This document shows positions 1 through 11,509 of a stretch of DNA of 64,000 nucleotides, piece after piece; the stretch's first letter is position 1; each line of letters starts with the position of its first letter. Below the pieces are notes generated by a model. That model was not told the DNA's origin, made no database searches, and worked only from the letters and a program-made list of their open reading frames with translations. Origin of the DNA: Mangrovibacter plantisponsor (GTDB lineage Bacteria; Pseudomonadota; Gammaproteobacteria; Enterobacterales; Enterobacteriaceae); the NCBI RefSeq assembly GCF_003182475.1, contig NZ_QGTS01000001.1:355980-419979 (forward strand). Reading direction: 5' to 3'. The translations under genes were made by a program, and so were the position numbers.

Positions 1-119
1 GGCATTTCCGCCTCAAGGTAATCTTCGCCTAATTCGGTATAAACAATACCCAGTTGCGCCACCAGAGTATCTGCACTGGTAGCATTCAGTGCTTCAAGAG
101 ACAGTTGCCGCTTCCACAC
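1..119 (-). CDS. entH: Enterobactin proofreading thioesterase EntH, N-terminal part (cut by window edge)
   Basis: The first 39 codons are present; the gene continues beyond the left edge. The translation from GTG at 117-119 begins [15 protein letters not shown] and continues through [19 protein letters not shown], which matches the start of E. coli EntH (hot-dog-fold acyl-CoA/ArCP thioesterase). EntH removes wrongly loaded aryl groups from the EntB carrier domain. The GTG lies three bases after the entA stop codon and in the same frame, so it is the last gene of entCEBAH. No other start fits between the two genes. The catalytic region is outside the window, so integrity cannot be judged. Confidence 0.9.
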   Translation of the reverse strand, partial: MWKRQLSLEALNATSADTLVAQLGIVYTELGEDYLEAEM

Positions 120-122
120 AGG

Positions 123-875
123 CTATGCCCCCAGGGTTGAGCCGCCATCCACCACAATATCCTGCAATGTGATGTGGCTGGCGAGTTCAGAGGCAAGAAA
201 CAGCACGGTGTTGGCGATCTCCTCAGGCCGGGCGATTTTCCCCAGAGGTATCCCCAACTTGAATTGCTCAGCGAAGCCTCGAATACGTTGCTGTTCGGCA
301 TCATCGCTCAGCCATAATGTGCGCTGCATATCGGTATCCGTTGAACCGGGTGAGACCAGGTTACAGCGCACACCAAATGGGGCCAACTCCAGCCCCACGG
401 TTTGCGCCAGGCTTTTCAGCGCCGCTTTAGAAGCGCCATAGGCACTCATACCAATACGCGGTGTATGCGCAGCATCCGAGGCAACGGTCACGACAGCCCC
501 GCCTTTCTGGTGGCGAAACTGTGCCATAGTGTGGCGGAACAGGTTGAATGCGCCGCCCACGTTAACCGCAAAGGTGCGATGCCAGGCTTCCGGGGTGAGT
601 TCATCGGTTGCCCCCATAGTCAGAATTCCGGCAGCATTCACCAGCACATCCAGCCGCTGGATTGATGCCAGTTGCCCCCGGCAGACTTCACTTACCTGCT
701 GGTCATCCGCCACATCCATCATCACTGTTGAAAAGGCATAGTTATTCAGCGGGAATGCAAGGTCGAACCCGGTGACATTCGCACCTGCGGCAGCAAATGC
801 CTGCGCCGTCGCGTAGCCAATACCTTTGCCCGCGCCAGTCACCCACACGGTTTTATCCTTAAACCCAGGGTTCAT
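123..875 (-). CDS. entA: 2,3-dihydro-2,3-dihydroxybenzoate dehydrogenase EntA
   Basis: Cytosolic short-chain dehydrogenase that oxidises 2,3-dihydro-2,3-dihydroxybenzoate to 2,3-dihydroxybenzoate with NAD+. The 250-residue product shows the Rossmann motif VTGAGKGIG near the N-terminus, the NAAG motif, the catalytic Ser plus YGASK (YxxxK) in the middle, and ends VDGGSTLGA exactly as in E. coli EntA (248 aa). I start it at the ATG at 875, which overlaps the entB stop codon by an ATGA junction and gives the family length. A longer in-frame start at 905 would lie inside entB and is not needed. It is translationally coupled to entB and is followed after three bases by entH. Confidence 0.97.
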   Translation of the reverse strand: MNPGFKDKTVWVTGAGKGIGYATAQAFAAAGANVTGFDLAFPLNNYAFSTVMMDVADDQQVSEVCRGQLASIQRLDVLVNAAGILTMGATDELTPEAWHRTFAVNVGGAFNLFRHTMAQFRHQKGGAVVTVASDAAHTPRIGMSAYGASKAALKSLAQTVGLELAPFGVRCNLVSPGSTDTDMQRTLWLSDDAEQQRIRGFAEQFKLGIPLGKIARPEEIANTVLFLASELASHITLQDIVVDGGSTLGA

Positions 876-1726
876 ACCCGAACCTCGCGGGATAACAGCG
901 CCCACCAGGCATCAATGGTGGGGTTCTTCGCCAGCATCACGAAGTCGATATCATGGTGAACTTTGCGCCAGCGTGCGGCCAGCGCCATCATCCGCACGGA
1001 ATCCAGGCCGAAATCCACCAGGTTTTCATCATCCATGGGTTCATCTTCTTCATCAATCAGTGGGCGAATAACCTCTCGCAGGTGCCCTTTACTGGCAGGT
1101 AATGGCACCACATCCTGGGTCATTACCACCTGCCCTGCGCAACCTGCCACATAGTTGAGTGCCATCAGGTGTTTTTCGCGGCTGAAATCCGCCAGGGCAT
1201 CGGCCACCATAAACGGCTGAATATCACGCATAAAGGCATCAGTAGCCGTCGTCATGCAGCCAATATGGGCATACACGCCAGTAATAATCAGTTGGTCGCG
1301 GCCACTTTCTTTGAGCAACTGTTCCAGCGGTGAGCGGTGAAACGCACTGTAGCGCCACTTCACTAATACGGTGTCATCTGCATCTGGGGTAAGTGCGGCC
1401 ACCACTGCCTGTTGTTCTGGCGATTTGGTCAGCCCGGGCCCCCACATATCATTCAGTAAGGCCCGGTCTTCAGCAGGCTGGTCTTTTGGCTGCGCGGTGT
1501 AATAAACCGGGATCCCCTGCTGCTTGCAGTACTGGCGAAGAGCAGCAATATTATTCACCACCTGGTTGATCATGGAGTTATTTTCCCCCCAGAACCCCAC
1601 GAAGTATTCCTGCATATCGTGAATCAGCAGTGCTGCGCGGGCAGGATCTGCTTCCCAGTTGACTTTGCTGACCGGTAACTCGCTGGCTTCAGGCAATGCA
1701 TAAGCCGTTAATTTTGGAATCGCCAT
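872..1726 (-). CDS. entB: Bifunctional isochorismatase / aryl carrier protein EntB
   Basis: The N-terminal isochorismatase domain (about residues 1-205) converts isochorismate to 2,3-dihydro-2,3-dihydroxybenzoate. It keeps the catalytic Asp in LLIHDMQEYF, the Lys in VLVKWRYSAF and the GVYAHIGCMTTATDAF segment. The C-terminal aryl carrier domain (about 210-284) has the phosphopantetheine serine in the motif DFGLDSVRMM and carries dihydroxybenzoate to EntF. At 284 residues it is one shorter than E. coli EntB. It starts 11 bases after the entE stop with a good ribosome site (GGAG) and overlaps entA by four bases. The phosphopantetheinyl transferase needed to activate it (EntD) is not in the window. 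Confidence 0.97.
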   Translation of the reverse strand: MAIPKLTAYALPEASELPVSKVNWEADPARAALLIHDMQEYFVGFWGENNSMINQVVNNIAALRQYCKQQGIPVYYTAQPKDQPAEDRALLNDMWGPGLTKSPEQQAVVAALTPDADDTVLVKWRYSAFHRSPLEQLLKESGRDQLIITGVYAHIGCMTTATDAFMRDIQPFMVADALADFSREKHLMALNYVAGCAGQVVMTQDVVPLPASKGHLREVIRPLIDEEDEPMDDENLVDFGLDSVRMMALAARWRKVHHDIDFVMLAKNPTIDAWWALLSREVRV

Positions 1727-1737
1727 TTCACTACTCC

Positions 1738-3348
1738 TCAGGTTGCGTCGCGCTCAGCCATCCAGCGGCGAAGCGCTTTTTTATCTACTTTGCCCACAGC
1801 CGTCAGCGGCAAGGCATCCACACACACTACCCGGTCAGGTAGTTTGTAATCCGCCACGCCAAGGCCACGCAGAAAACGCCGTATATCCACAGCGCGTAGC
1901 GGCGCAGAGGTCACCAGGTAAGCGCAGCTCTTCTCTCCCATTAAAGGGTCGTCAATACTAACCAGCCCGGCATGAATTACCGCCTCATGGCGTTGCAGTA
2001 AGTTTTCTATTTCTTCTGCCGCGATTTTTTCGCCGCCACGGTTTATCTGGTCTTTCTCGCGCCCCTGAACAGTGATGTAGCCTGCGTCATCAATAGCAAT
2101 CAGGTCGCCTGAGCAGTAAAAACCGTTCGGGTCGAAAGCACTGGCATTGTGTTCCGGGCTGTTGAAATACCCGCGGAAGGTATAAGGGCCACGGGTCATC
2201 AAACGCCCCACCTGGCCTGCTGGCAGCGGGTTACCGTTTTCATCTGCCACCCAGACTTCGTCATCGGGGCACATGGGTTTGCCCTGGGTGTTGATAATGC
2301 GCTCTGGTGTGTCATCCAGCCGGGTGTAGTTCACCAGCCCTTCAGCCATGCCAAACACCTGCTGTAACTGGCACCCTATTTCTGCCGGAATTCGTGCAGC
2401 AAGCGCTGGAGACAGGCGTGCGCCCCCCACTTGTAGTAACTGTAGTGATGCAAGTTGCTGGTTATTGCCCCACTCACTAATAGCCTGTAACCACAAGCTG
2501 ACTGCCGGTGGTACCAGGGCCGTGACATTGATTTGGTGCTGTTCAATTAAGGGGAAGCACAAAGTGGCATCCGGGTCACCAGCCAGTACCACACATCCAC
2601 CAGCAAGGAAGACACCCAGAGTTCCCGGCGAACTCATGGAATAGTTATGGGCTGCAGGCAGCGCGCACAGGTAACGGGTTTGTGCACTGAACCCACACAC
2701 TTCGTTACTGCGGCGAATGCTGTAGTAATAATCGTTGTGCGTGCGGGGAATAAGTTTTGGCGTGCCGGTACTGCCGCCAGATAACTGGAAAAACGCCACC
2801 TGGTCTGCCGGACCAGGAACCAGTTCAGTACCACCAGCCGGTTGTTCAATCGCTGCAGTCAGGCTCTGTGAGCCCTGCGCTCCCAACAGTAAAACTGTGC
2901 GAATGGAAGCGTGCCGGGTAACAAAATGATCCACAGCTTCGGCATTCTGGTACAGGCTGTGCTGCTGGTCGGCAATCAACAATGTTGGCGAAATTTGTAC
3001 TGCGTAAGCATCCACTTCATTACGCTGGTGGCTGAACAACGCATTAACCGGGACTACGCCAATTTTCAGCAACGCGAAGAAGGTAATAAAAAACTCAGCA
3101 TTATTGCCCAGATGTACCAGTGCGGTGTCGCCCGGTTTAACGCCACGGGCTAACAGGCTGGCTGCCAGGTTGCAGGCGAGCTGGTTGAGTTGCGGGTAAC
3201 TGAACGACCGTGTGCCATCAACCAGTGCAACAGACGGGTTTTCACGTTGATTTTCAATAATGTCTGTCAGAGGGCGGTCCAGCCAGTAACCTTTTTCCCG
3301 GTAACGCCGGGCGAATTCATCTGGCCATGGAGTGAAAGGAATTGCCAT
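1738..3348 (-). CDS. entE: 2,3-dihydroxybenzoate-AMP ligase EntE
   Basis: Stand-alone adenylation enzyme that activates 2,3-dihydroxybenzoate with ATP and transfers it to the EntB carrier domain. Its 536 residues equal E. coli EntE. The ANL core motif [10 protein letters not shown] lies at about residues 190-199. The motif [20 protein letters not shown] precedes the hinge, and the catalytic lysine of the C-terminal subdomain is in [11 protein letters not shown] near residue 519. The loop [17 protein letters not shown] is typical of aryl-acid specific members. It begins 17 bases after entC and ends 11 bases before entB, inside the entCEBAH unit. Confidence 0.97.
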   Translation of the reverse strand: MAIPFTPWPDEFARRYREKGYWLDRPLTDIIENQRENPSVALVDGTRSFSYPQLNQLACNLAASLLARGVKPGDTALVHLGNNAEFFITFFALLKIGVVPVNALFSHQRNEVDAYAVQISPTLLIADQQHSLYQNAEAVDHFVTRHASIRTVLLLGAQGSQSLTAAIEQPAGGTELVPGPADQVAFFQLSGGSTGTPKLIPRTHNDYYYSIRRSNEVCGFSAQTRYLCALPAAHNYSMSSPGTLGVFLAGGCVVLAGDPDATLCFPLIEQHQINVTALVPPAVSLWLQAISEWGNNQQLASLQLLQVGGARLSPALAARIPAEIGCQLQQVFGMAEGLVNYTRLDDTPERIINTQGKPMCPDDEVWVADENGNPLPAGQVGRLMTRGPYTFRGYFNSPEHNASAFDPNGFYCSGDLIAIDDAGYITVQGREKDQINRGGEKIAAEEIENLLQRHEAVIHAGLVSIDDPLMGEKSCAYLVTSAPLRAVDIRRFLRGLGVADYKLPDRVVCVDALPLTAVGKVDKKALRRWMAERDAT

Positions 3349-3365
3349 TGGTATGTCCTTGTTAA

Positions 3366-4505
3366 TTAATTCAGCCCGAACACATTCAGCATGGTGGTGA
3401 GCTTAACGCCGGTCTCTTGCCACTCTTTCTCAGGTGACGATGCCGGTACAATTCCCGCGCCGGCAAACAAGCGCACCTGGCTGCCATTCAACGCGGCACA
3501 CCGGATGGTTACGGCCCATTCGCCGTTGCCCTGCTCATCACACCAGCCAACAATGCCGCCAAACAGTTCGCGGTCAAAGGGCTCCAGTTCACGTATCAGC
3601 GTTGTGGCAATCTCATGAGGGAAACCGCTCAGTGCTGGCGTCGGGTGCAGGCGGCTTGCCAGTGACAACACGTTGTCGCCTGGGTTGGTCACACCCTTTA
3701 TCGGGGATGCCAGGTGCCACAATGTAGGAGTAGAAATCAGTTGTGGCGTGGCAGGAATTTCCAGTTGCTGGCAGTGCGGCGCAAGTACGCTTTTCATGGC
3801 CTGTACCACCAGTGCATGTTCATACTGGTCTTTTTGCGAAGCCAGCAGTTGCTGCCCGGCGTCTTCATCCAGACCGGCATCACTGTGGCGATGCGCTGAA
3901 CCGGCAAGGGGTAAGGAAGCAAAAGCTTCGCCATCTTTGCGTACCAGCAGTTCCGGGCTGGCCCCCAGCAAAACACGCCCGTCAGCCAGTGGCACATGGA
4001 AGTTGAAACTGCCCGGGTTTTGCGCAATAAGCTGCTGAAGCAGCACAGTGCTGTCCAGGGGGGATTGCGCGGTAATATCAATCAGCCGCGATAAAACAAT
4101 TTTATCCACCTGTGGGGTATCGGTTAATGCTGCCGCCCGGGCAACCATCGCTTCAAACGTATCCTGTTCAGGGATTGCTTTACGGTGCACCACAGCCAGG
4201 GGATTTTTTTCAGGCGTATTCACCTGGTTTAGCCAGGCTTCACGTGAGAATTCCGACCAGGTTTCCGGGACGAATAACGCACAAGGCTTACGCGTATCAA
4301 AAGGTATCGCCCCAACCACAACAGGCCTGGTTAACCCGGCCTCATGTGCCTTGCCAAACGCAGCAGTTAACGCCTGTTGAAACGGGCTGCCTGCATCCTC
4401 GCCACCGGCCAGCGGCGTGGTAATTCGGGAAAAACACCCCTGTGTCACCAGGCTGCGAAATGGCGACATAAAAAAGAAGCTATCGGATCTCAGTGTTGCA
4501 GTCAT
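3366..4505 (-). CDS. entC: Isochorismate synthase EntC
   Basis: Converts chorismate to isochorismate, the committed step of enterobactin synthesis. The sequence runs through [25 protein letters not shown], the chorismate-binding segment [30 protein letters not shown] and the C-terminus [15 protein letters not shown], all as in E. coli EntC. I choose the ATG at 4505 because a GGTGGGG ribosome site lies nine bases upstream, giving 379 residues (E. coli 391). An alternative GTG at 4520 is almost fused to its own Shine-Dalgarno sequence. It is the first gene of entCEBAH and has Fur boxes about 100 bases upstream. In E. coli fepB diverges from entC; here it does not. Confidence 0.95.
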   Translation of the reverse strand: MTATLRSDSFFFMSPFRSLVTQGCFSRITTPLAGGEDAGSPFQQALTAAFGKAHEAGLTRPVVVGAIPFDTRKPCALFVPETWSEFSREAWLNQVNTPEKNPLAVVHRKAIPEQDTFEAMVARAAALTDTPQVDKIVLSRLIDITAQSPLDSTVLLQQLIAQNPGSFNFHVPLADGRVLLGASPELLVRKDGEAFASLPLAGSAHRHSDAGLDEDAGQQLLASQKDQYEHALVVQAMKSVLAPHCQQLEIPATPQLISTPTLWHLASPIKGVTNPGDNVLSLASRLHPTPALSGFPHEIATTLIRELEPFDRELFGGIVGWCDEQGNGEWAVTIRCAALNGSQVRLFAGAGIVPASSPEKEWQETGVKLTTMLNVFGLN

Positions 4506-4607
4506 AGACTGAATCCCCACCCTTCAAAAACATCAGAGTCACTTATCCTCAATAGTTCTGGCTGCTGTGATTTTGCGTTGTACCAGAATTATCTTTGGTC
4601 TTTAACG

Positions 4608-4643
4608 AAAATGATAAACACTTTAATAACAATTATCATTTGC
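4608..4643 (-). promoter_or_regulatory. Fur boxes upstream of entC (within the entC-entS gap 4506-4835)
   Basis: On the minus strand GCAAATGATAATTGTTATT (4625-4643) matches the 19-bp Fur consensus at 14 positions, and a second AT-rich half-site pair follows at 4608-4622. The site is about 100-140 bases upstream of the entC start, where Fur represses entCEBAH in relatives. The rest of the 330-base gap holds the entC leader and the region downstream of entS; I see no gene, no fepB remnant and no clear entS terminator in it. Confidence 0.75.
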
Positions 4644-4835
4644 GTATTTAAGTCTGCTACCCTAAAAGCAACTGCACGGGATGTCAACCACACAAACCGC
4701 ATGAACAGTGGGCTCGCGCTATTTTCGGCCAACGTGTTTCCCGTAAAATCAGCCCATTAATCGCCAGGCTATATCCGGTAAACTGATAGAGGGCTGCCAG
4801 TGACAACCCGTTTTCAGACTTTCCTCACGCAGAAT

Positions 4836-6098
4836 TTATGCCTGCCCCGGCGTACCGGAGGCAGAAGAGACCGCCTCCTGGCGAAAACGGCGCAGTTGCC
4901 CCAGGGCGAGTAGCAGGATTACGCCAATAATGCACAGCACAACACCGCTGACACTGGCAGAGTGCGCTGGCGAAACAACGGCCCCCAGCCCACCCAGCAC
5001 CGCCGCGCCAATAGCATCGCCAGTAACGTTTTGCGCCGTCCATAAACCATTTATCCGGCCCAGCATCTGTTCCGGAGTCTGGGTTTGTAACAAGGTGTAC
5101 TGGAGCAGTGCACTGATGGCGCTGAGCCAGCCAAACCCCACCAGGCACACAACACCAGGCAACCAGGCTGGCATAAGCCCGAACAAGGCAATGGCAATAA
5201 ACGCCCCCAGCGTAGTCAGGAGCATCAATAAACCGGGGCGCGGGTGGTGCGCCAGGTTACCACTGGTTAGCGCCCCTACCGCAGCGCCAAGTGGTATAGC
5301 CGCATACAACAGGCCAATATGGGAGGCAGACATCTGCCAGCCTTCCGCCAGCGAGGGGTACAGTACCCTCACGGCACTCGCCATTGTCACCAACCCACCT
5401 AACAATGCGATGCCACCAATTAACGGGTTTTTCACCAGGTAATGCCCGGCACCGAACAGGGATTTGAGTGGGTTTTCCCGTGGCTGAGGCGGAGGGGGTA
5501 AACGAGGCAGGAACAGCAAAGGCAACAGGGTAATAAAGGTACCCAGAGCAGCCAGACCATAGTTCCATTCCACACCGCCACTCGCCAGTAACAGGCCACC
5601 CAGCATGGGGGAAATCACCGACCCAAGGCGAACCGTCAGCATGGTTATCGCCCCGGCCTGCATCAGGTTTTCACGGCCCACCAGAGCCGGCGTTGCCGCC
5701 AGCAGGGCCGTAACGCCCAGCGAAGCAAAGAAACCGTCCCAGATACCCAGCAGATAAATCACCGCCAGCGATGGCGCAGGCAATAACGCATTGATGCACA
5801 AACCAATAAACCCGACACCACAGGTGGCTCTCGCAAAAAGAATCAGCTGCTTGCGCTCGTAGCGGTCAGCCAGTACGCCGCCTGTCATCAGGCCAATAAA
5901 CATCGCCCCGCCGGTCAGTGTCACCGCCAGGCCTACCATCCAGGTTGACTGGGTAAGAGCCTGGATTTGTACCGGCACCGCCACCCCTAATAACCCAAGC
6001 GAGAGGATGGAGATAAACCGGGCAAAGAACACCGCGCGAAAAGCCGGGTGTGTTTTCAGCAGGCTGAGATTAAGCCACCGTGAAGACTGCTTATTCAT
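4836..6098 (-). CDS. entS: Enterobactin exporter EntS (MFS)
   Basis: Inner-membrane major facilitator that exports enterobactin to the periplasm. The 420-residue protein starts [28 protein letters not shown] like E. coli EntS (416 aa) and has about 12 hydrophobic segments, with the MFS loop motif [14 protein letters not shown] after the second. The C-terminal end is polar. Its ATG overlaps the entF stop codon (ATGA at 6095-6098), so it is the last gene of a fes-ybdZ-entF-entS unit. That differs from E. coli, where entS has its own Fur-controlled promoter opposite fepDGC. It is followed by the Fur-controlled entC promoter on the same strand. Confidence 0.95.
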   Translation of the reverse strand: MNKQSSRWLNLSLLKTHPAFRAVFFARFISILSLGLLGVAVPVQIQALTQSTWMVGLAVTLTGGAMFIGLMTGGVLADRYERKQLILFARATCGVGFIGLCINALLPAPSLAVIYLLGIWDGFFASLGVTALLAATPALVGRENLMQAGAITMLTVRLGSVISPMLGGLLLASGGVEWNYGLAALGTFITLLPLLFLPRLPPPPQPRENPLKSLFGAGHYLVKNPLIGGIALLGGLVTMASAVRVLYPSLAEGWQMSASHIGLLYAAIPLGAAVGALTSGNLAHHPRPGLLMLLTTLGAFIAIALFGLMPAWLPGVVCLVGFGWLSAISALLQYTLLQTQTPEQMLGRINGLWTAQNVTGDAIGAAVLGGLGAVVSPAHSASVSGVVLCIIGVILLLALGQLRRFRQEAVSSASGTPGQA

Positions 6099-9000
6099 GA
6101 AGGCTCTCCCAACAATTGACTGATTTGCGGGCCAATAGTGACAAAGGCATCCGGCGCAATAATCTCAGCATGAGCGCATGGCTGGTGATATACCGATAAT
6201 GACCCGGTCCAGGGTGCCCAGGCGCTGTGCGGCTCAAGCCCGCTGGCGAGTGTCTGGTCTGCTACAAACAGAGTGGCATGCCCGTTAAAACGCTGGCTTC
6301 GCGCTGTTGCCAGTAAGCGGACGGCGTCGGCGTAGTTGGCTTCAATAGCGCTGAACAATTCGTCCCCCGCGTTCTGCCCCTGCTGCGCCGCGATAAAGGC
6401 TTCACGTTCATGGGCGATTTTCTCAAGCACTTCCGGGTCGAGTTGCTGGTGGTCTTTACCTGACCAGTTTTGTGTCTCTGGTGGCCAGGTGTCGAGCAAC
6501 CCCAGGAAAGCCACGGTTTCGCCCCGCGCTTCCAACCGGGATGCCAGAGCATGCGCGAGGGTTCCCCCTAACGAATAACCAAGCAGGTAATAAGGCCCGT
6601 GAGGCTGACGCGCAGTCAGTACAGCAAGGTGGTGCTCACACAGTTCTTCAAGGGTTGTTGCCGACTGCATTGGCCCTTCCGGGCCTGCTGCCTGAACACC
6701 AATCACAGACCAGCATGGCGCCAGGTAGCGGGATAACACGCTGAACTGCCAGGCAAAACCAGAAGCCGGATGGAAGCAAAACAGCGCAGGCCCGTTACCT
6801 TCCCGCAAAGTCAGTAACGGCTCAAAACCAGCGGGCTGAGATGCAACTGAGTTGCCCTGTCCAAGCGCTTCACTGAGTTTTTCAACCGTGGAGGCTGCCA
6901 TGATTTGCCCGGGCCGTACCATTTGCCCCAGTTGGCGGCTCAGTATGGCTGCAAGGCGCATCGCCAGCAGGGAGTGCCCGCCAAGGGCAAAGAAATCGGC
7001 GCTGGCATCGTTGATTTCACACCCCAGCAATTGTGCAAATGCGCCAGCAACCAGGCTTTCAGTGCCGGGCAAAAGCGATCGCCCATGAGATGACTGGTGC
7101 AGTTGTGGGAGCGGCAGTGCTTTACGATCCAGTTTGCCGTTAGCGCTCAATGGCAACGCATCAAGCGTAATCAGGACAACCGGCACCAGGTGCGGTGGCA
7201 GTTGCTGGCGTACCTGCTCCAGTAACACGGCTTCATTTGGCACGCAGCCCTCTTCCGCCACCAGGTACCCCACTAACTGGCGGGCATCGCCCCCCACATC
7301 TGCGGCCTGGTTGAAAACACAGGCATGGGAAACCGCCTGGGCAACACCCGGCAGGCTCTGTAATACTGCGTCTATTTCACCCAGCTCAATACGCTGCCCA
7401 CGGATTTTCAACTGGAAGTCGCTGCGGCCCAGGTATTCGACTGCACCATTGCCCAGCCAGCGCGCCACATCCCCCGTGCGGTACATTCGTTCACCGGGTA
7501 CAAACGGGTCGGCAATAAACCGGCTGGCGGTCAAATCAGGTCGGTGCATATACCCCTGAGCCAGTTGAACCCCTGTAAGGTACAGGTCTCCGGCAACGCC
7601 AACAGGAACCGGTTGCATCATGTCATCCAGGACTCGCAACCCGGTATTCCACACAGGGAAACCAATTGGCACACTGGGGGTGGTCACTGCGGCCAGTGTC
7701 TCGCCATAAGCCGGGTACCAGGAGACATCCACTGCGGCTTCTGTTGGCCCGTACAGGTTATGAAGCGCCACACCAGTCAGTTGTTCCCATTCGCGGCATA
7801 ACCCCGTGGGAAGCGCCTCTCCACTGCAAAAGACCTGGCGTAATGAATCACAATCCTGGCAATGCTCTTTAGCGGACAGCGTGGCAACAAATGCCGCCAG
7901 CATGGAAGGCACAAAGTGGGTGGTTGTCACCCTATAATGGCGGAAAAACTGCAGCATCATTTCCGGGTCACGGTGGGCATCTGGCTCAGCCATAACCAGT
8001 TTTGCCCCGGCAATAAACGGCCAGAAAAACTCCCACACCGAGACATCGAAACTGCAGGGTGTTTTCTGTGCGACAACGTCATCCGCCGTCAGGACATAAT
8101 GGTCCTGCATCCAGAGAAGGCGGTTAACAATTGCCGTTTGCCCCACCATAACGCCTTTCGGCCTGCCGGTAGAACCCGAAGTAAAAATAATGTACGCCGT
8201 ATGTTCCGGGCGCGAGAGTGCCAGCGGCGTTGCCCCCTGAGCAGGCAGGAGCCCGTCATAACAAATAAACGCTGGCACACCACTATGCCGGAAACGTTCT
8301 TGTTGTTGGGGCGTGGTGATCAGTACCGCCGGGCGGGCATCTTCCAGCATCATATGCAGGCGTTCGTCCGGGTAGCCCGTATCCAGCGGGAGCCAGGCGG
8401 CTCCGGCTTCCACAATGGCATGCAGAGCAAGAGTCAGGAAGACGGAGCGCGGTAAGGCGACGGCAACGCAATCTCCAGGCCGCACACCATGCTGGCGTAA
8501 CAGATGCGCCAGGGCAACCACCTGTTCACGCATCTCCCGGTAACTCAGGCTGATACGGGCATCAACCAACGCTGGCGCATCGGGCGTTTGGCTTGCCTGG
8601 CGTGCCAGCAGTTCACTTAATGTGGTGAGCGGAACGGGTGTTTCAGTCTGGTTAATACGGACCAGCAGGGCTTGTTCTTCTTCGAGCAGCACCTGGCTGT
8701 CGCCACAGCGCAAATCCGGGTTGGCAGCAAACTGCCTGAGTAACAATGGCAGGCGTTGCATATGGCGGGAGAGGCTGTCAGCATGGTAGCGGCGGGCATT
8801 AGCCAGTAATTCAATGCCGAACGCACCACCTTCTTCACCCGGTAACAGCACCAGTTCCAAATCATTAACCGGGCCGGTAGCCAGGATATGAGTTTTGCCA
8901 CGCAGGCCGTCCATATCAACCTGGTAATCAAAGACTTTTACGTTAAATACCGGGCCATACAGTGGTTCGTGGCTGACTACGCGCCCGGTATCCCGCAGGA

Positions 9001-9985
9001 TCTGTTCAGTGTCGTAGCGCTGGTGGCGGCGCATTTTCTTTAACTTACCCGCCAGCGATTGCGCCAGGTCAGCCAGTGTTTGGTTAGGGTCAATCGTGAC
9101 CGCCAGTGGCAACACATTCAGCACCGGCCCGGTCGAACTCAACGCGGCCGAGCCCATACGCCGCATAAAAATAAACCCGGCGGTATAATCGCGCCGCCCG
9201 GATAACCGCCCAAGCCACAGCGCAACCAGCGCCAGAACAATGTCTTCCCGGCGACAACCTGGTACTGCCCGCATCAGTTGGTTAAATACCTGTGCATCAG
9301 CCTGCTGAACCAGTTTTACTATCTCATGGCCGGATGCATTCCCCTGTAATGGCACCTCAGACAACGAGACCGCAGGCGGTAGCTGCTGTGCTTCCTGCGC
9401 CCAAAACGCGTTATCACGCCCCCGTGCATCGCTGTGCTGGTATCGCTGGTACTCTTCCACTACATCTGCAAACGGTGTAAATGGCGAAGGAGGCAGAGAT
9501 TCCCCGTGCAGTAATGCACGGTAAATGGCGGTAATATGCTGAGTAATAGCAACAAAACTGAAGCCATCCACCAGCAAATGGTGGTAGCGCTGATACCAGT
9601 ACCAGCGGTTGTCGCCCACGCGATAAATATGGTGGTAAACCAATGGATTATTGCTGTCCACCCGCAGATTCTGGTTTAAATCCTGCTGCATTAACGCGAT
9701 TGCCGCGTTATGAGGCCCGGCTTCATGGCGCAAATCAGTCAGCCCGGGAGCAGGAAAAACCAGGGAATCATCCACTGATTGCCTGACTTCACCCTCTGTT
9801 TCATGAAAACGCAGGTGAAGGGTATCTGCTTGTGCTAACCCGTGTTCAATTGCACGGGCCAACAATGCCGCATCCAGTTCACCTTCCAGCTCCACATAAT
9901 GCGCCACACTCCATTCACTTTGCAGTGCCGAAAGTTTTTCTGCCATCCAGATGCCAGGCTGCGCCGCTACTAGAGGTAAATTCAT
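6095..9985 (-). CDS. entF: Enterobactin non-ribosomal peptide synthetase EntF
   Basis: Four-domain synthetase (1296 aa; E. coli 1293) that activates serine, condenses it with dihydroxybenzoyl-EntB, and trimerises and cyclises the product. The condensation domain has HHLLVDG at residues 135-141. The adenylation domain spans about 450-965, with [11 protein letters not shown] at 601-611, NLYGPTEA near 743-750, YRTGDVARW near 835-843 and the C-terminal lysine in [12 protein letters not shown]. The carrier domain has GGHSLL at 1002-1007 (phosphopantetheine Ser1005). The thioesterase has GYSLGG at 1136-1141. The start overlaps the ybdZ stop by four bases and the end overlaps entS, so all three are translationally coupled. 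Confidence 0.98.
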   Translation of the reverse strand: MNLPLVAAQPGIWMAEKLSALQSEWSVAHYVELEGELDAALLARAIEHGLAQADTLHLRFHETEGEVRQSVDDSLVFPAPGLTDLRHEAGPHNAAIALMQQDLNQNLRVDSNNPLVYHHIYRVGDNRWYWYQRYHHLLVDGFSFVAITQHITAIYRALLHGESLPPSPFTPFADVVEEYQRYQHSDARGRDNAFWAQEAQQLPPAVSLSEVPLQGNASGHEIVKLVQQADAQVFNQLMRAVPGCRREDIVLALVALWLGRLSGRRDYTAGFIFMRRMGSAALSSTGPVLNVLPLAVTIDPNQTLADLAQSLAGKLKKMRRHQRYDTEQILRDTGRVVSHEPLYGPVFNVKVFDYQVDMDGLRGKTHILATGPVNDLELVLLPGEEGGAFGIELLANARRYHADSLSRHMQRLPLLLRQFAANPDLRCGDSQVLLEEEQALLVRINQTETPVPLTTLSELLARQASQTPDAPALVDARISLSYREMREQVVALAHLLRQHGVRPGDCVAVALPRSVFLTLALHAIVEAGAAWLPLDTGYPDERLHMMLEDARPAVLITTPQQQERFRHSGVPAFICYDGLLPAQGATPLALSRPEHTAYIIFTSGSTGRPKGVMVGQTAIVNRLLWMQDHYVLTADDVVAQKTPCSFDVSVWEFFWPFIAGAKLVMAEPDAHRDPEMMLQFFRHYRVTTTHFVPSMLAAFVATLSAKEHCQDCDSLRQVFCSGEALPTGLCREWEQLTGVALHNLYGPTEAAVDVSWYPAYGETLAAVTTPSVPIGFPVWNTGLRVLDDMMQPVPVGVAGDLYLTGVQLAQGYMHRPDLTASRFIADPFVPGERMYRTGDVARWLGNGAVEYLGRSDFQLKIRGQRIELGEIDAVLQSLPGVAQAVSHACVFNQAADVGGDARQLVGYLVAEEGCVPNEAVLLEQVRQQLPPHLVPVVLITLDALPLSANGKLDRKALPLPQLHQSSHGRSLLPGTESLVAGAFAQLLGCEINDASADFFALGGHSLLAMRLAAILSRQLGQMVRPGQIMAASTVEKLSEALGQGNSVASQPAGFEPLLTLREGNGPALFCFHPASGFAWQFSVLSRYLAPCWSVIGVQAAGPEGPMQSATTLEELCEHHLAVLTARQPHGPYYLLGYSLGGTLAHALASRLEARGETVAFLGLLDTWPPETQNWSGKDHQQLDPEVLEKIAHEREAFIAAQQGQNAGDELFSAIEANYADAVRLLATARSQRFNGHATLFVADQTLASGLEPHSAWAPWTGSLSVYHQPCAHAEIIAPDAFVTIGPQISQLLGEPS

Positions 9986-10203
9986 ACACCCTCTCCTTCA
10001 CAACTCACCTGGTGATGGGGATGGAGGGACTGCCATTGTGCTTTCAGCCAGGCATCACAATCAGCCTGGGGCTGTGCGTCACAGGCAACGTGCCATCCCA
10101 CAGGCAACGCACACTGCTGCGGCCACAAACAGTATTGCTGCCGGGGATTACACAAAATCAAAAATAACCCTTGCGGGTTATCGAAGGGGTTGCTGAATTC
10201 CAT
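9982..10203 (-). CDS. ybdZ: MbtH-like protein YbdZ
   Basis: Small cytosolic partner that stimulates adenylation by EntF. The 73-residue product reads MEFSNPFDNPQG at the start and keeps the MbtH signature positions: NP, CLWP, the proline-glycine-tryptophan turn LPVGW, and a later conserved tryptophan pair (DAWLKAQW). I use the ATG at 10203, preceded by AGAGGAG, because it aligns with E. coli YbdZ (72 aa). Upstream in-frame starts would add a non-homologous extension. It lies between fes (30-base gap) and entF (four-base overlap), the usual order. Confidence 0.93.
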   Translation of the reverse strand: MEFSNPFDNPQGLFLILCNPRQQYCLWPQQCALPVGWHVACDAQPQADCDAWLKAQWQSLHPHHQVSCEGEGV

Positions 10204-10233
10204 ACCAGGCTCCTCTGCCATGAAAAACACGCT

Positions 10234-11445
10234 TTACTGGCCCAACAGTGGCGCCCAGAGAGTTTTTAACCCGCTGGTTAGCCCACCGCGCCAGCAAAAC
10301 GCGTCATGTCCGCCGTCAAACTGACGCCACAAAACGTTGTGCTGTGTGTGTTGTAGTTGTGCATACATAGCCTGGTTGGCCCGAAAGATAAGGGGTTCAC
10401 GCAAGCCCGCCTCAAGAATGATTCGTGGGCGGCCTGCCGGGAGCTGGCCACTTTTAACCTGGCGGATAAGCTCGCCATCCACAGTTTCCCCACGGTTGGG
10501 CCACCAATAGGAACCAGAAAGGCTGAGCGCACAGCCGAAGCGCTCAGGCCAGTGTAATGCGGCATATAAAGATGCCAGGCCACCAAAACTTTGCCCGGCA
10601 ACCACGGTATTTTGTGGCCCGGGATGAAAGGGCTCCATATGAGCAATACGGGGTAATAATTCGTTTTGCACCGCCAGCCAGAAATCCTGATTGCAGGGCA
10701 ATTCCCGGCTGCGATGAGCAGTATCGATAGCATCAACCAGTACATATACTGCTGCGGGCAGTTGCCCGGCCAAAGTCAGTGATTGCAGAACAGGCCAGAC
10801 CGGCATGCTCTGCGCCCAAAACTCGCCATCCAGCAGTATTGCCAGTGGCCGTTGGGCAGGGTTTGAAGCCTCACCGGTGGTGTAAACCCAAACCCGGCGG
10901 GTATTGTGCAAATGTTCGCTGTGCCAGTTAACACACTGTGGTTCTGTATAAGACACTTGCGTGTTTTTCCACCCCGGTTGCTCTGGCGCATCCGGGAGTT
11001 CCAGACCTGAAACCGGGTGACCACGCCCCCCTCGCCAGCTTACCGGGTTTAGTGGGTCTGCAATCGCCTGGGGCAACAACCGGCGCCAGCCTTCACGCAG
11101 TGCCATTTTATCGCTCATATCACCCTGCATTACGGCTTCACTGAAGTCGTTCTCACCAAACGAGGGAATAAGGCAATAGCTGCCACGCCAGTGTGAACTT
11201 AATGAGGTAGTCCATGACCAGGCGTCGGTGCCCGGAATACGTTGCAGAGACTGGGGAACAGCACGCTGGTGGTGGTCTGTAACCCCGGTAATGTAGAGCC
11301 ATACCCGCCGAACAGGCGAAGTGGATTCATCACCGTCGGGATCACGCCACCAGAACGTCACCCGGTACTTATCTGTGCCTTCAGCCACCCACTCCGGGCT
11401 TTGTTTATGTTGCCACCACGCATGGCTCCCACAGGCCAGTTCCAT
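10234..11445 (-). CDS. fes: Enterochelin (ferric enterobactin) esterase Fes
   Basis: Cytosolic alpha/beta-hydrolase that cleaves the trilactone backbone of ferric enterobactin so that iron can be released. The 403-residue protein has an N-terminal beta-sandwich domain with RVTFWWRDP. The C-terminal esterase domain carries the nucleophile elbow GQSFGG and the catalytic histidine segment DGGHDAFCWRGGL near the end. Length and order match E. coli Fes (400 aa). It is the first gene of fes-ybdZ-entF-entS, with Fur boxes 65 bases upstream. The receptor gene fepA, normally divergent from fes, is missing, so uptake of the substrate depends on genes elsewhere. Confidence 0.96.
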   Translation of the reverse strand: MELACGSHAWWQHKQSPEWVAEGTDKYRVTFWWRDPDGDESTSPVRRVWLYITGVTDHHQRAVPQSLQRIPGTDAWSWTTSLSSHWRGSYCLIPSFGENDFSEAVMQGDMSDKMALREGWRRLLPQAIADPLNPVSWRGGRGHPVSGLELPDAPEQPGWKNTQVSYTEPQCVNWHSEHLHNTRRVWVYTTGEASNPAQRPLAILLDGEFWAQSMPVWPVLQSLTLAGQLPAAVYVLVDAIDTAHRSRELPCNQDFWLAVQNELLPRIAHMEPFHPGPQNTVVAGQSFGGLASLYAALHWPERFGCALSLSGSYWWPNRGETVDGELIRQVKSGQLPAGRPRIILEAGLREPLIFRANQAMYAQLQHTQHNVLWRQFDGGHDAFCWRGGLTSGLKTLWAPLLGQ

Positions 11446-11509
11446 TGCACAATAACCTCATCGTTAAAATGGTTTTTTAACTGTAACAGAAATCGCGCAT
11501 TATAGTATT

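Noticed and set aside
4377..4760. Plus-strand frame in the entC-entS gap, checked as a possible fepB remnant
   Set aside because: The translation has no similarity to FepB or its signal peptide, and half of it lies opposite entC.
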